From NCBI GenBank assembly GCA_019059635.1, contig JAGVRJ010000001.1, positions 682,001 to 746,000 of the forward strand: a DNA stretch of 64,000 nt, read 5' to 3'. This stretch comes from Proales similis. Lineage: Eukaryota > Rotifera > Eurotatoria > Ploima > Proalidae. The notes beneath the pieces are model-generated. The model did no database searches. It saw only the letters and a program-made list of their open reading frames with translations, and had not been told where the DNA came from. The stretch's first letter is position 1. Each line of letters begins with the position of its first letter. Positions 11,529 to 23,442 of this stretch are shown piece after piece. The translations under genes were made by a program, and so were the position numbers.

Positions 11529-11974
11529 TCCAGGCATCTTTATCCATGTTCTATTTCGGCTGAATTTTGTTAATAATTTCGTTTGTCTCTTCATGCATTA
11601 TCAAAATTAAAATAAAAAAAAAGTCAGTAAATTGGTACTGCCTTAAAGCCTACCGAGCTGCTTAATCAGTCTAATCAAAAAGAGGCGTCACAACAATCGA
11701 GCGAAATTCAAAGAATTAAATTAAATTCGAAAGAGTCGATAAAAAAATATAAAAATAGTGAATAGAAGCCAATTTAAAAGAATATACAAAATTTGCACCA
11801 GCCAAGAGATTTCGGCCGATAGATTTTGACCAACCAATTTTTGCCACAGAGTGCTTAATTGGCTTGCTTAGCTAATCTAATGCTGAATTTAAGATTGGCT
11901 GATCTATTATTGCCGATAGTAGCCGGTTATAAGACCAATTAGTAATCGAAGAAGGTCTTTGGTCGGACTTGATG
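11529..11974. other. Convergent 3' region between the kinase and the K+ channel
   Basis: 446 bp of AT-rich DNA, including an AATAAAA run near 11,610 that could serve kinase polyadenylation. No coding potential was recognised. Confidence 0.6.
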
Positions 11975-13896
11975 CTACAAGTCAGTTTCCGCTTTTAAGA
12001 TGTTATTTGACCCGTTTCCTTTTACAAATGTAACTTTAGAATGAGTTGCATTCGGTATCTTGTGTCCGATAGTCTTTTCCGGAGTGAGCATTGGCGAAGT
12101 CGACCAAGGATCAATCTGTGAGTGCACAGGCGTATTGTAATAGTCGGAGAAGTCGGCATCGGCACCGATCATCATATTGTGAAATGAAGTACCTCCTATA
12201 GAATCTTCAAGCTCACTGCGTTTCATTGAGCCTGAGCTGGCTGCTCCGGCTACTACTGGCTCGTATGGATCCATGTCGCTTGTCGGATGGGTGTATTTTA
12301 AGTCCTTTGAGTCGTCATTGTCGGCCTCACGATGATAAAAGTAATTGAAATTTGAGACAATAACAGGGACTGGCAGTGCTATGGTAAGCACACCGGCTAT
12401 CGCACACTACAACCCAACGAAATTGATGAAATAAGCAGGGAGATACGTGAGATAAGACGATACGTACCATTGAGCCGACTATTTTGCCCCATAGCGAAAT
12501 AGGTCTCATGTCTGAAAGGGAATGGAAAATTAAAACTCGAAAATCATTGGTGGAAAAAAGAGAAAGCGTCACCGACCTCCATAGCCGACAGTCGTCATAG
12601 TTATCTAAAGTAGACACGAGCATGAAAATTGAGCATCCAAGAATCAAAAAACAAATGAAAATAAAAATTACCATTGCCCACCAGAAGGCATCAGGTATAC
12701 TCTTAAAGTAGGTTTCTTGTTCGGTAACCTCTGCGAAATAGACAGCTGAACTGAATAGAATAACACCGATAAATAAAAAGAATATGAGCAAGCCAAGTTC
12801 TCGCATAGAAGCCTTGAGGGTCTGGCCAAGTATTTGCAAGCCTTTGGAATGGCGACTGAGTTTGAATATTCTGAACACGCGCACAAGTCTGATGACTCTC
12901 AGGATGGCGAGAGACATTGCCTGGCTAGATTTCTTCTGTTCTTCAGCAAATACAGTGCCCAAGGTGATAAAATAAGGGATTATGGCAACAATATCAATAA
13001 TGTTCATGACGCTCTTTAGAAAGACGAGTTTGAGCGGGCACGAGGCAAACCTGACCAAGAATTCAAACGTAAACCAAACAATACAAATTGTTTCGACGAC
13101 AAAAAATGGTTCCGTTAGTCGAGGTATGTCGTCTTCAACCAGCTCGAACGACTTGTTTGATCGATTGTTTGGGTCGGGTACTAATTTGTAGCGTTTGAAA
13201 TTTGGCAATGTTTCTAAGCAAAATATTACTATACTGGTCAGTATTACAGTCACCGATATAATTGCAATTATTCGTGCCCATTGCGAGGTTTCTGGATATT
13301 CGAACATTAACCAGGCTTTTCGTTGAAATTCGTTCGTTGGCAATATACGTTCCTCCTCTTTAGAACCAGCTATAGGCACACAATTAGAAAATGGAGGTGA
13401 GTTGAGAGTTTGGTTGAGCGATTGGTGATTTTTCTTGTTAACTGCTTACTTTTGTTTAGGCCTTCATCTTCGCGGAACTTGTTGAAAGCTTCTTCACCCA
13501 ATTCAAAAAATTTAATCTCTTCTGAAAAAACATCAATCGGAACATTTACGGGGCGGCGTAGGCGACCATTCGATTGATAGTAATACAATATTGCATCAAA
13601 ACTGGGCCGATTTCGGTCGAAAAAGTATTCATTCCTGAGGGAGTCAAAGTATTTTAGTCGGCGTATGGGATCACCCAATAAAGTATTCTCGAAATTGTTT
13701 AAGCTTAAGTAAATTGAAATGAATCAACAAAATGAAGCCAGGTGGAGAGCTGCTTTCTTACGTTTTAAGTTGAGTTTCGAAGCGTAATCCGCTCACGTTT
13801 ATAACCACACGCTCACTCAGCTCATAATCGTTCTTCAGCTGCCGGTCCACAATGTCATCGTACGCGTTCTGGTCATCTTCATAGCGTTGATGACCC
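11975..13896 (-). CDS. Shaker-type (Kv1) voltage-gated potassium channel subunit, first exon not found
   Basis: Exons 13762-13896, 13450-13703, 12672-13369, 12577-12604, 12468-12511 and 11975-12406 give about 530 residues in one frame. In order they carry the T1 tetramerisation domain ([33 protein letters not shown]), S1-S3, the S4 voltage sensor with Arg every third residue ([18 protein letters not shown]), the S4-S5 linker, and the pore helix FWWAM. The filter TMTTVGYGD is split over two exons and is followed by S6 with PVPVIVSNF. The C-terminus is ETDL, a class I PDZ ligand comparable to ETDV of Shaker. The protein forms tetrameric K+-selective channels that repolarise neurons and muscle. 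The first exon here starts in phase 2, so the initiator exon lies further upstream and was not identified. Confidence 0.93.
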
Positions 13897-16800
13897 CTAC
13901 GAAAAAAAATCAAACTCAGTTCAACGTATGGCTAGAATAGGCATGCAGAGTTAGAGTGCTGATTTTCATGTTCAAGAGACCTTTCCCTGGCATTTATTCC
14001 CACGTTTAGAGTTGTGGTAGTCATCGTTCACAGTTAGATGCAACTTGTACTAGAAAGACCGGCTCAAATCTGGATTTTACTTTTGACTTTAATCAAATCA
14101 CAACGCATGATATTCTGCATTGAATTCAAGTCGTTCGTTTGAAAAATCTGAATCGTACTTAGAACGAAATATTATCAAATGGATGAAAGTGGGAATAGAG
14201 GCTTTTGGGTGTTTTTTTTCGCGTTTGGATCACTAATAAAATGATCAAGACAAACTGTAAGCAGGTAGCGGCTTATGTATTTTCTTTAAGACTTAAACTT
14301 TGCTGCTCTTTCAGAAGCAAGTTGTTCTGGTTTTGAATTTTAAAAAGGTTTAGATTTATTCTAAGCGCAGAAATGCAATCGACTTAGAGACTATTGAATC
14401 GTAAACGATGCACTGGAAGCGCAATAAATAAAAACGAAATAATTCAGACTTTATTACCAAAGAGTTTGGCTGTCTGGGTTTATTTTTTGACGAGTTTCGA
14501 GAGATGAATATACATATCTGATTCCATAGTGATTAAGAAAACGACCGCTGCGTCTCTGAATTTAGCGATTGCCTTGCGAAGCATCCAGTAAGCTAACGTA
14601 ATCAAGCAATATAACTTGAATCCCAAGCGGCTCATGAGCTCGTCATGGTGAGTACTGGCCGCTTGAGTCTGGCATGCAAACTGAAAGCTAGAAACGTCGC
14701 TCTTGGCTCTGAAGCAACAATTCGAATCTCACTCTCTGCAGAGCGTGTCTGCACACGCATTCTCTAAACCCTCTCCCTATTTTTCTGAGGCAAGCTCAAG
14801 CTGCATAGTCGACATGAGGTAACCAAAAAAACGCTATCGGCTCTTCCAAATTCGGGCCGACGAAAGATAATTATGATAATCGCTCTAGCTGGCTGCTGTT
14901 TGGAATCGCTTATATACTGTTTTAAAAAAACTGGTTGGTCATATAATGAGAGAGGCGCTTCATAATCGAGAAACTCATTGATGTATGATTTATGTCAAGG
15001 CAGAAATTGACTTTTAAAAAACTTCCGGTCATGAGTCTCGCTATGCTATGCTCTATCGGATCAGCCGATTGAGCAAGACCGGTTGTTTTAGGTCATAAGC
15101 ATTAAAGATAAATGAGCGCGCCATTATCCTATTGAGTGCCTATGCCTGCATATATGTGTTTGTATTTAGCTTATTGTGTTTGTAAACGCGGCGGTGCCAA
15201 AATATCAGTTAGAGCAGTTTACACGAGCCGCTTCATTCTTGCTTAAGGTAAGATTAGATGGGAACCTTGCATAGCCAATTTGCCGACGCTCGTTTATTAT
15301 TATAATTGGCGCTCATTTAACCTAGCGCTGAATAATCCTGCAAAAAGGCTAATGGCAGTACATAAAGCTTCCAAGTTGAGCTGAGTTTAAGGCAACAAAG
15401 CGCTTTGGAAGTCAGAGGCTATTGATAAACAATTAGTGATTCAGGTGCATAGTGTACTGCTCTACGCCACCCGTGCTTCGGAGTAAGTGTGTAAACTAGA
15501 CTTCTGGAAAATTAAGAGATCTTGATGTGTTAAAAATAAAATGAAAAAACAAAAATGAAAACTAATCAAAACAGTTTCAATGCAAAATCTAATTTAAAAT
15601 AAAAAACAATTTGTGTATTTTCTAATTAATCCAAGTCTTGGCGTGAAAAAACTCCGCTCGGCTGAATAAAGTGGTAGACGGTCGCAGATTTCTTAATACT
15701 CGTGCTTGCACGCACTCAAAAGCCCTCGCCGTCATTTCATGTCGTTCAATTTCGTGATTGCAGCGAGCAGGCATAAATTAAACAAACGGAGCAAATAGTG
15801 GCGGTAGGACGCTTAAAACGTGTCCAAAGCTGAACGACCTGCTCATTTTCATACATACATAGAGCCTTTAATAAAAGAAGCTTGTCGATTCGGCAATTAA
15901 TTTGTTGGTGAATATTAGCTCTTGCACTCGTTTCCTCCTGCTTTCCTTTATCCATAGTCAGCGTTTTCGCTTTCCGCTTTCTTTTTTATGGGCATGCGAA
16001 TAATAAATAAATAATTCATAAAAATTGTTGCGATCGCAGCCCGCAACATTTCCTTTTGACTCTACAATACAATTCAGAATAATGAAACAAAAGTTGCATT
16101 GACGCGTCTGCTGCGTTCAATAATTCAAGCCGATTTAGATACGATTTTTTTATCTGGAGCGGACTTGTAGAGCGGTCTAGAGCGCTGTGTTTGAACGCTT
16201 CCAACCAGGCCCAGCGCTTCCTCCCAGTCTTTGACTTGGACTGGGTTCGCTGATTAGGCATATTACGACCATCTCTAAAATAAGGAATAACTTAATTGGG
16301 TTGTGCTATCTCACTGCTCGCAATCGATATCCGGACTTGTTTTTATTTTGATTCATCATTTGAAAATTGCGATATGGCTTAGCAATGTTAATGTCAATTG
16401 GTAGCTCTTCCTAGACCCTTTTGGGGCCTAATTTGAATCATAATTTGCGAGTGACATATTCGATCATGCTTTCTAATCGAATGATGGCAATTAAAACAAA
16501 AGAATGCCGAATGGCGTCTCCTCTTTTCAGGAGGAACAATAAATAACGACACAAACAAGCAATATAAGCCACGAATGTAGCAAACTCAAGAAACGTGCAA
16601 TCTGATTGTAAATTGAAAATTTTGTCGATTATGCGCACTGTTATTATTCATTTCCAGTTGCAGGCTGTTTCTTCCTGATAATCTGGACAACTATATCTTC
16701 TGAAGCAGCTTACGTCCGATGCATGAACGGGGCATCTAGCATGCAATCTTATGGCTTAAATCTGATGGGCTGAATCACAATGGAGCTTAGAGTAAAATAA

Positions 16801-18413
16801 AACGAAAGAAGACGGCTTGGCTTGTCTAGCGATTATCATAGAAAATTGTGAAGCGATCTGATTCGATGTTGATGTTAAGTCGAGGTCGATGAAGCGAGCT
16901 AAATGAATTGATTTTAACTGATGCAATAGCGTCTGATAAGTGAGCGCTAACGCAGCGCGAATAGACGCTTTGAGAACAATCATCTCTGAGTTTAAGTACC
17001 TTTAAACATGTTTGGCTTAATCAAAGCTTTCATTGTTTTCATGGCCATTTCTGAGCCAGGCAGAGAAGCCGAGGAATGTAATTAAGCAAAAAAATTAATA
17101 GATCCTGCTCCATCAGTTTAAGTTATTCTTTTGGCTGATCGCCTTCAATAAGATGCTGATGAGAGCCACGCTCGCTAGTTCACAGACACATGCAGCAAGC
17201 GGCGCCCTCCCTTACATTATGCGCTCGCTCAGTAAATTACTCAACTGTCTACCTGAGAGAGCGGGCGAACTAGGCTAAAAATTTTTATCTCGGATTATTA
17301 TCTTCGCTTCTCAGACAAATCAATGATTTGGCTATTACGTCAAAGTCTCTGCAGCTTTCGTGCAGCTTGACGCGTCTGCTAGTTCCGAGCTGAGCTCAGT
17401 CTAGTTACTCGGCATTCCAACTTTTGTACGGAAGCGACGTGCTAAAAAAAATAGAAATAGCGCACGGAAAAAAAGTTTGCAAGAGTGTTTATGTGTGTTC
17501 AAATGACGCCTGGCTCGCATACCAGCGTTCAAGTCCACCCCTACTCTCATATTTCTGAGCCTATTTCCGCTATTCGCTGAGAACTGGCCTCTGATCGCAT
17601 GATTACATACTAGATTGACGTTCGGATGCTGAAATCTACTTCCGACCGAATTTGGTCCGTGTTAAAAGTCACAAATAGTCGCCAATATAAATGTGGCTTT
17701 TGCACACTATGAACTAGAGAACTAAAACTCAGCGAAGGAAGATGATGATCACGATTATAGAGCTAATGGTTTTTTTAAGAATTGATTGCTAATGTAGTTT
17801 TGTTTGGGTAAAAGGTCTAAAATGAGCAATCAACGAAACATTTTTGTATCCAGCTGGTTAACCCGCCAGTCCGTAAGTACCTTCCAAATTCGGCAAATTA
17901 TTTGGTGGGGTGTACTTAAAAATAAACGCTAGACTAGGCTTTACTCTTTAACATCATCCCAATTAACAATAGTTTCGTCTGCTTCAAGAATAGCTCTACC
18001 AGAGTGTAATTAAGACTATTTCTCAAACTGGAAAAGTCTTAGAAATCGGGAATTCCAATCACCCATGGTTGAATTGAAGCATGGTAAAAATATACTTTGA
18101 ACAAGAAAAACAATTCTCCTCAATATTTGGTGATCAGATAAAACAAAATTCAATAAATAAATTTAATTTGGGACGAGATGTGCTGCTTTAAATTTGGACT
18201 CTGCAGTGATTTGATTCTGAGTTTGATTGACGACTACCAATGGATTAAGAATGCTCCGCGTTATGGTCATCTGTATGTAAAGTTAGTAATGATGTAGGTC
18301 ACATGCACGTGCATGGCCACAAGGTTAGAGGACAAGTAAATTGTATTAATGTGAGGAGCCCCCATTTCCTATTCATCACTCGACAACCGATTGATCGGAA
18401 TACTGGATTGAGA
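13897..18413. other. 4.5-kb divergent region between the K+ channel and U1-70K
   Basis: No convincing coding exon was recognised on either strand. The missing 5' exon(s) of the K+ channel must lie here or beyond, so part of this is probably channel intron and promoter. The last few hundred bases hold the U1-70K promoter and 5' UTR. Sequence is unstructured and AT-rich, with no repeat family seen. Confidence 0.55.
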
Positions 18414-20167
18414 ATGACTCAATATCTGCCGCCGAATCTTTTAGCTTTATTTGCGGCTCGACCTCCTCTACCCTATCTGGCGCCTATTGACAGGCTAACC
18501 CATGAAAAGAAAAGACAACCCTACACGGGAGTGTCTGAATTTCTCGATCAGTTTGAGGTAAGGATTGGACGAAATCAGCAGTCAGGATGTTGAATTAGTC
18601 AGATTATACTTACAATGGATTGTCAAGCACAGAGACGTGTTGCCATAGAGTCGCCATTCTTTAACTCATCCTTCCATTAGTCCATTTGAAGCGGCTACCG
18701 ATTTGAATTATTATCTAAATATCTAAACAATTTTTATATTTCAGGATCCTGAGGAGACTCCGCCGCCCACTCGTGCAGAGACTAAGGCTGAAAGAAAAGA
18801 GCGAAAGGTAAAACATGAGTAAAAGCTAGTTTGTCTGTTCATTAACGTTTCGTGTTGATTTTGAACGAACAACAGAGACGATTGAAAGCAGAGCAAAATG
18901 CATTGAAAATTCAACAAGATTTGGCCCTCTGGAATCCACATTCGAATGAAGAAGCTACAACTGATCCTTACAAGACGCTATTCATTTCAAGAATTGTAAT
19001 ATATACACAGACCACCAGCTAGCCAGTGCAAGCTATTTAATGTTTTTAAAAACAATCTTAGAACTATGACACGTCTGAATCAAAGCTAAGACGAGAGTTT
19101 GAAATATACGGCAAGATTAAGCAAGTGAGTAGCCTAAATTTTCACAGCTCGAGCTCCCGGCTAAAGAGATTAAGATAAAAATGGTGCATGACAAGCGAAC
19201 TGGCAAGCCAAGAGGATACGCTTTCATTGAATACGAATCGGAAAATGACATGCGCGGTAAGCAATCGAACTAAAACGCATATGACCTTCCCAAGAGCGCC
19301 TCTTTCGCTTCTCTCATCTAATTCAGTAGGCGAAAACATGTCATAATTGCATGAAATTATTAGATAATTGGAATGGCTGCGAACATAAATGCGACCAATT
19401 TACGGCGACTATTGTGCGCATGTGTTGGCAGCAAATGAGGAGACGATTTGTTGACAAATGAACGAGTTCCGCCAAATGAAAATACCCGATCGCGTTCGTT
19501 TTCTGAGTGTTTGCTTTTGCACGCCACCCCTCGATCGATAGGAAATGAGTTTTATTTATTCGTATGCGAACGCCTCAAGCTTAGTCACTCGTATAAAGAC
19601 TATAACACTCAGACACATAAACAGACTTGAACGCGCACACCTTCGATCTCTATTCTACACTACTTCCTTTAGCTGCTTACAAGAGAGCCGACGGGAAGAA
19701 GATTGACGGACGCCGAGTCTTGGTTGACATAGAACGTGGCCGCACAAGTAAAGGGTGGAAACCAAGGCGGTTGGGTGCAGGAAAAGGCGGCCGTCGAACC
19801 TTCCACGATCCATTGGAACAAAATCAAAACCAAGAGCCCAAAACAGACGCCGAACCCAAAGAGAAAGAGCGTCGGCGCGGACAAAGCAGAGAGAAAAGTA
19901 AAGAGCGACGGAAGCGCTCCAAGTCAAGAGGTGCTTTTCAATTTTAATAATCTGTATTGAGTTGGAAAATTCGCCAACATTTTAAAATTTTTAGATAGAC
20001 ATCGAAGTCGAAGTAAAGAACGTTCTAAAAAGTCACGACGCAGTAGATCGAAAGAGCGATCTGGAAAACGGCGTTCGAGGTCCAAAGAGCACAAGCACAA
20101 AAGAGAAGACTACTCGGCTCGTTTGTCGCATCGTAATGGCACCGAAAATGGTGCACATCAAGATTGA
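18414..20167 (+). CDS. SNRNP70: U1 small nuclear ribonucleoprotein 70 kDa (U1-70K)
   Basis: Seven exons (18414-18557, 18745-18807, 18876-18995, 19062-19124, 19175-19256, 19673-19930, 19995-20167) encode 300 residues. The N-terminus [19 protein letters not shown] is the family signature that wraps the U1 core. The RRM follows with RNP2 LFISRI (about 104-109) and RNP1 [10 protein letters not shown] (about 141-150), then the diagnostic [20 protein letters not shown]. An RS-rich tail ends the protein; it is shorter than in vertebrates (human about 437 residues). It binds U1 snRNA stem-loop I for 5' splice-site recognition in the nucleus. Intron 5 (416 bp) is far longer than its neighbours, and the acceptor of exon 5 was chosen because it exactly restores the RRM. 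Confidence 0.95.
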
Positions 20168-23100
20168 TTTATCATATCGAACGAGCTGTCGAACTAATCG
20201 TTCTAAAGCTCTCTCTCATTTGCACGTATGCACACTTGGTTATCTATGTAACAATTTTTCATTCACTCATTCGAAGTTACTTTCGAATAAACTTAATAAG
20301 ACACCACCAGAGTGTTTTAAAGTTCTGTTAGCCTGGACTACATCTCGGTCCAATCAATATGCTGAGTAGCGAGAATGAATAATAATATAGCTTAATGCCA
20401 AGTCATTTGTAGCACGACTGGCTGCCTATACGAAAATCAATACGAACTACCGTCTACCTAATAAATATGCGATTTTCCTTTCGTGCGTATCATTCGCAAA
20501 TTTATGACCGACAAGATTGAACGTGTTAAGCTTAGTTGGTTACTCTTGTAGCTGCCTTTAGCCGGGTTATTCTTGCGTTAAGTGAATATCGATTTACGGT
20601 AACTGTTTTCTAAGAACTTTCAACAATCATAAACAAGATGCTAAAATTCAACTAAGATTGAAGAAAAAACGCTACTAGCGTCAGGAACAGATAAAATCGA
20701 TGAATCGACGTCTTTGAATAAATTGAATTCAATTTCTTGGATAAAACCAAAGCAAACGCTTAATTAAAGCGCTCACTTCCATTATAATGACTTTGGCTTA
20801 CAAAGAGGCTGTTTTCTCAGCGCGGCTTGACTAAATTGGTTTATGACGTAAGCGTCGAGCATGTGGTGTGAGGCATCTTCATTTTTGATTAGAAGCGAGG
20901 CATCGGTTTAATTTTCTTCTGATGCGTACATACATTGTTGGAGATTGGAATTAACCTGGCGGTAAATTGCAAATTAAGGTGCTTGTCTTGAGGATGATCA
21001 ACTCGCAGTATAATTAATATGACAGGAAAAAGTGTTTTGTTCTCGCGCGTTTGGCCTTATCGTGTGTCTCTAGCACGGTATTAAGCCTAGGCCGTATCGA
21101 CTTGTACAATCATCACACATTGTTAATCAGCATAGCCTTTTAGCTGCGTATTAAGTGCGATCTATTAATTCAGATTTTAATAATTGATGGATGCGAATCG
21201 AATTTATACTGAAGCTCTGCATTGAATAGCTCGGCAGCCAATGGGCGGCCTATGTTGGCTAAGTGCAGTTATTAGATGCGAAATAATGGCCCTTAGTTTA
21301 TAAAACGGGTCTTAGAGCGGCTCCTATCTAAGCGAAGGCTCTACTGGTGAGAATTGTTCAGAGCGCTTTTGACTCAATCTAATACGTTCGCCTTTCTCTC
21401 AAGCAAAATAATCAAACACCGACTAAATAGTTGAGATGGAATTCTGTGCTCAATGCATCTTCTACGTAAAATTTACTTCAAATGAATAAACAATTGCTTA
21501 TGGCGTCAGCAAGCGCAATCTCCTATTTGAAGTTAAACCTTAAATGTCTACAGTCGTGTTAATGAGGAGAGTACTAGAAGCTAGGTTATTAAGCAAAATA
21601 GCACGCCATCATAGTCTATGCTCTACGAACCACTCGACGGATGGGGAATCACGCGTGTTTGTCATCAGCAAGATGATTGCTGTATTGAGCTAGGCCGCTG
21701 CTATTTAAAAATTAATTAGCCGCCTGCTTTTGTAGAATGTGTCATCAATTGCAAAAGCAGAATGGCGCAGCACCAAGTCCATGCCTGGCGCTCATCAGAC
21801 AAAATCGATTATGGCATTTGACAGCATTGAAGACTTGCTGAGTGCTCATAGAGATCAAGCACTTCCTTTTATAATTCTTCCAAAGAGCTAATTAGAAAGG
21901 GCAGTGAACAAATGAAGCGTGGAGGAGGCTACTGGTAGTTGAGCATGTAGTCATGAATCAAATATCTAGTCGTGCGATCGAGCAAAAATTAATCATTCGA
22001 TTTTGACTTAGCAGGCGAATCCCTGCTCTTGTTTTGTCGTGCACACAACTTCCTACCGCTCGTCATTCACCGCTTTGATGTGTTTGAAAGAATTTAAATA
22101 TGATAGAAGCAGCCTGCAGACCAACTTTCGCAATCCATGCATTGAGGACGGTACACAAGGCAGCCATAGTCGTTATTTAAACAAGATTCTAATACGATGC
22201 TGTCTGGGCCTGTGGAAATTCGCGATTTGAATGCCAATGCTATGAACGATCTATATATAAAAATAATGCGCAAATTCTACTCTTTCAATGGTTCGCACAC
22301 CGCTCAAGAGTTTTTCAACCAAGAGTAGTGCTTCTGAAGCAAGCCAATTTAGAGCAATAGGTTCTATGGCAACACCAATTAAGACCTAATTCAACTCTGG
22401 TACTCCAATTGATTTCTATTGAATCGCGTTCAATATCTTGTGAATGTATTCAATTAGGTCCAAAATAGAGCATAAGTAGCGGAAGTTGATCTTGGCCGTG
22501 CACGGCGAACATGTAAAATTTATTTATTTGACAAGACGTTGCTTCAAACAAGTGAGCGAACTAGATCAATATTAAGCCGATGAATAATAATCATCATCAC
22601 GATCACATTATACTCTTTCTCTCATGTTCGTGCTTTCTAAGTGCTGATAGAGAACTCCCAGGCAAACCTTTGTCTAAAAGCTAGGTCTGATTCTTTATCA
22701 CGCAGACTTAAAACAAACCGTATCAATTGGTTATCGAAACGCTTTTAATTTTTTACTGCAAACACTCCAAGTACCATAGTGTAAATAGTAGGAGCCCTTC
22801 CAATTAAATTAGGCGAATTGGCGCGAGCATAAAAGCTTGCACATTGGGTCAAATGTAAAGATTATGGGTGAAACGAGCTGAGGAGGGAAGCGACTAAATA
22901 ACTGCCTTAAGACAGCTATGGCCGCCGGAGTGCAACTCGCTCATGCTTAATGTTAGCTAAGACTAAAAGCGAGCAAACAAATTTCTATTTGGGCATAGTG
23001 TTTATCATAAAAATGGCAATCTACGAAGATGAAAATTGATCGGCTGAAAAGCAATCTTCGGCGAAGCGTTTCATAAAGCGGCCTAGTGCAATTGATACGA

Positions 23101-23442
23101 GTCAATTCTGAATGCTTCGTCGTCTTGGGAGGTGCGTATGACTGAAAGGATTGCGCGATGGCTCCAATTCACTCTGGGAGTGTCAATGCGATGAAAGCCA
23201 ATCCCTCCTTCGATCGATTTGATGACTGCTTGTTGCATGATCTTGATGAAAATTGGTTCTGAAAGAGGGACATATATTCACATTATGATCCATCAGGGCA
23301 AGTCATAGGCTAAAAAGCAAACTAAATTGCATTTTCCTAAGCTGCTTGGTCAAGATTCTAATCGTGCATATCTTTTTATTACCAACTAAAATACGAGAAA
23401 ACAAATCTAAACACTAGATATATCGACGGACGTTTCAAAATT
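20168..23442. other. 3.3-kb convergent region between U1-70K and glycogen synthase
   Basis: Both flanking genes end toward this stretch, so no promoter is required. Frames are short and none resembles a known protein. I saw no tRNA, repeat family or recognisable structure. It is the largest stretch without any interpreted content. Confidence 0.55.

Noticed and set aside
14700-14740. ATTCGAATCTC resembling a tRNA B box
   Set aside because: No matching A box or cloverleaf could be formed around it.
18303-18593. Extended upstream start for U1-70K giving about 37 extra residues
   Set aside because: The internal [13 protein letters not shown] is the universally conserved N-terminus of the family; upstream codons are 5' UTR reading open by chance.
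19125-19147. 23-bp intron in U1-70K before the sequence LELPAKE
   Set aside because: Too short to splice; the acceptor at 19174 gives a 50-bp intron and restores the RRM without an insertion.
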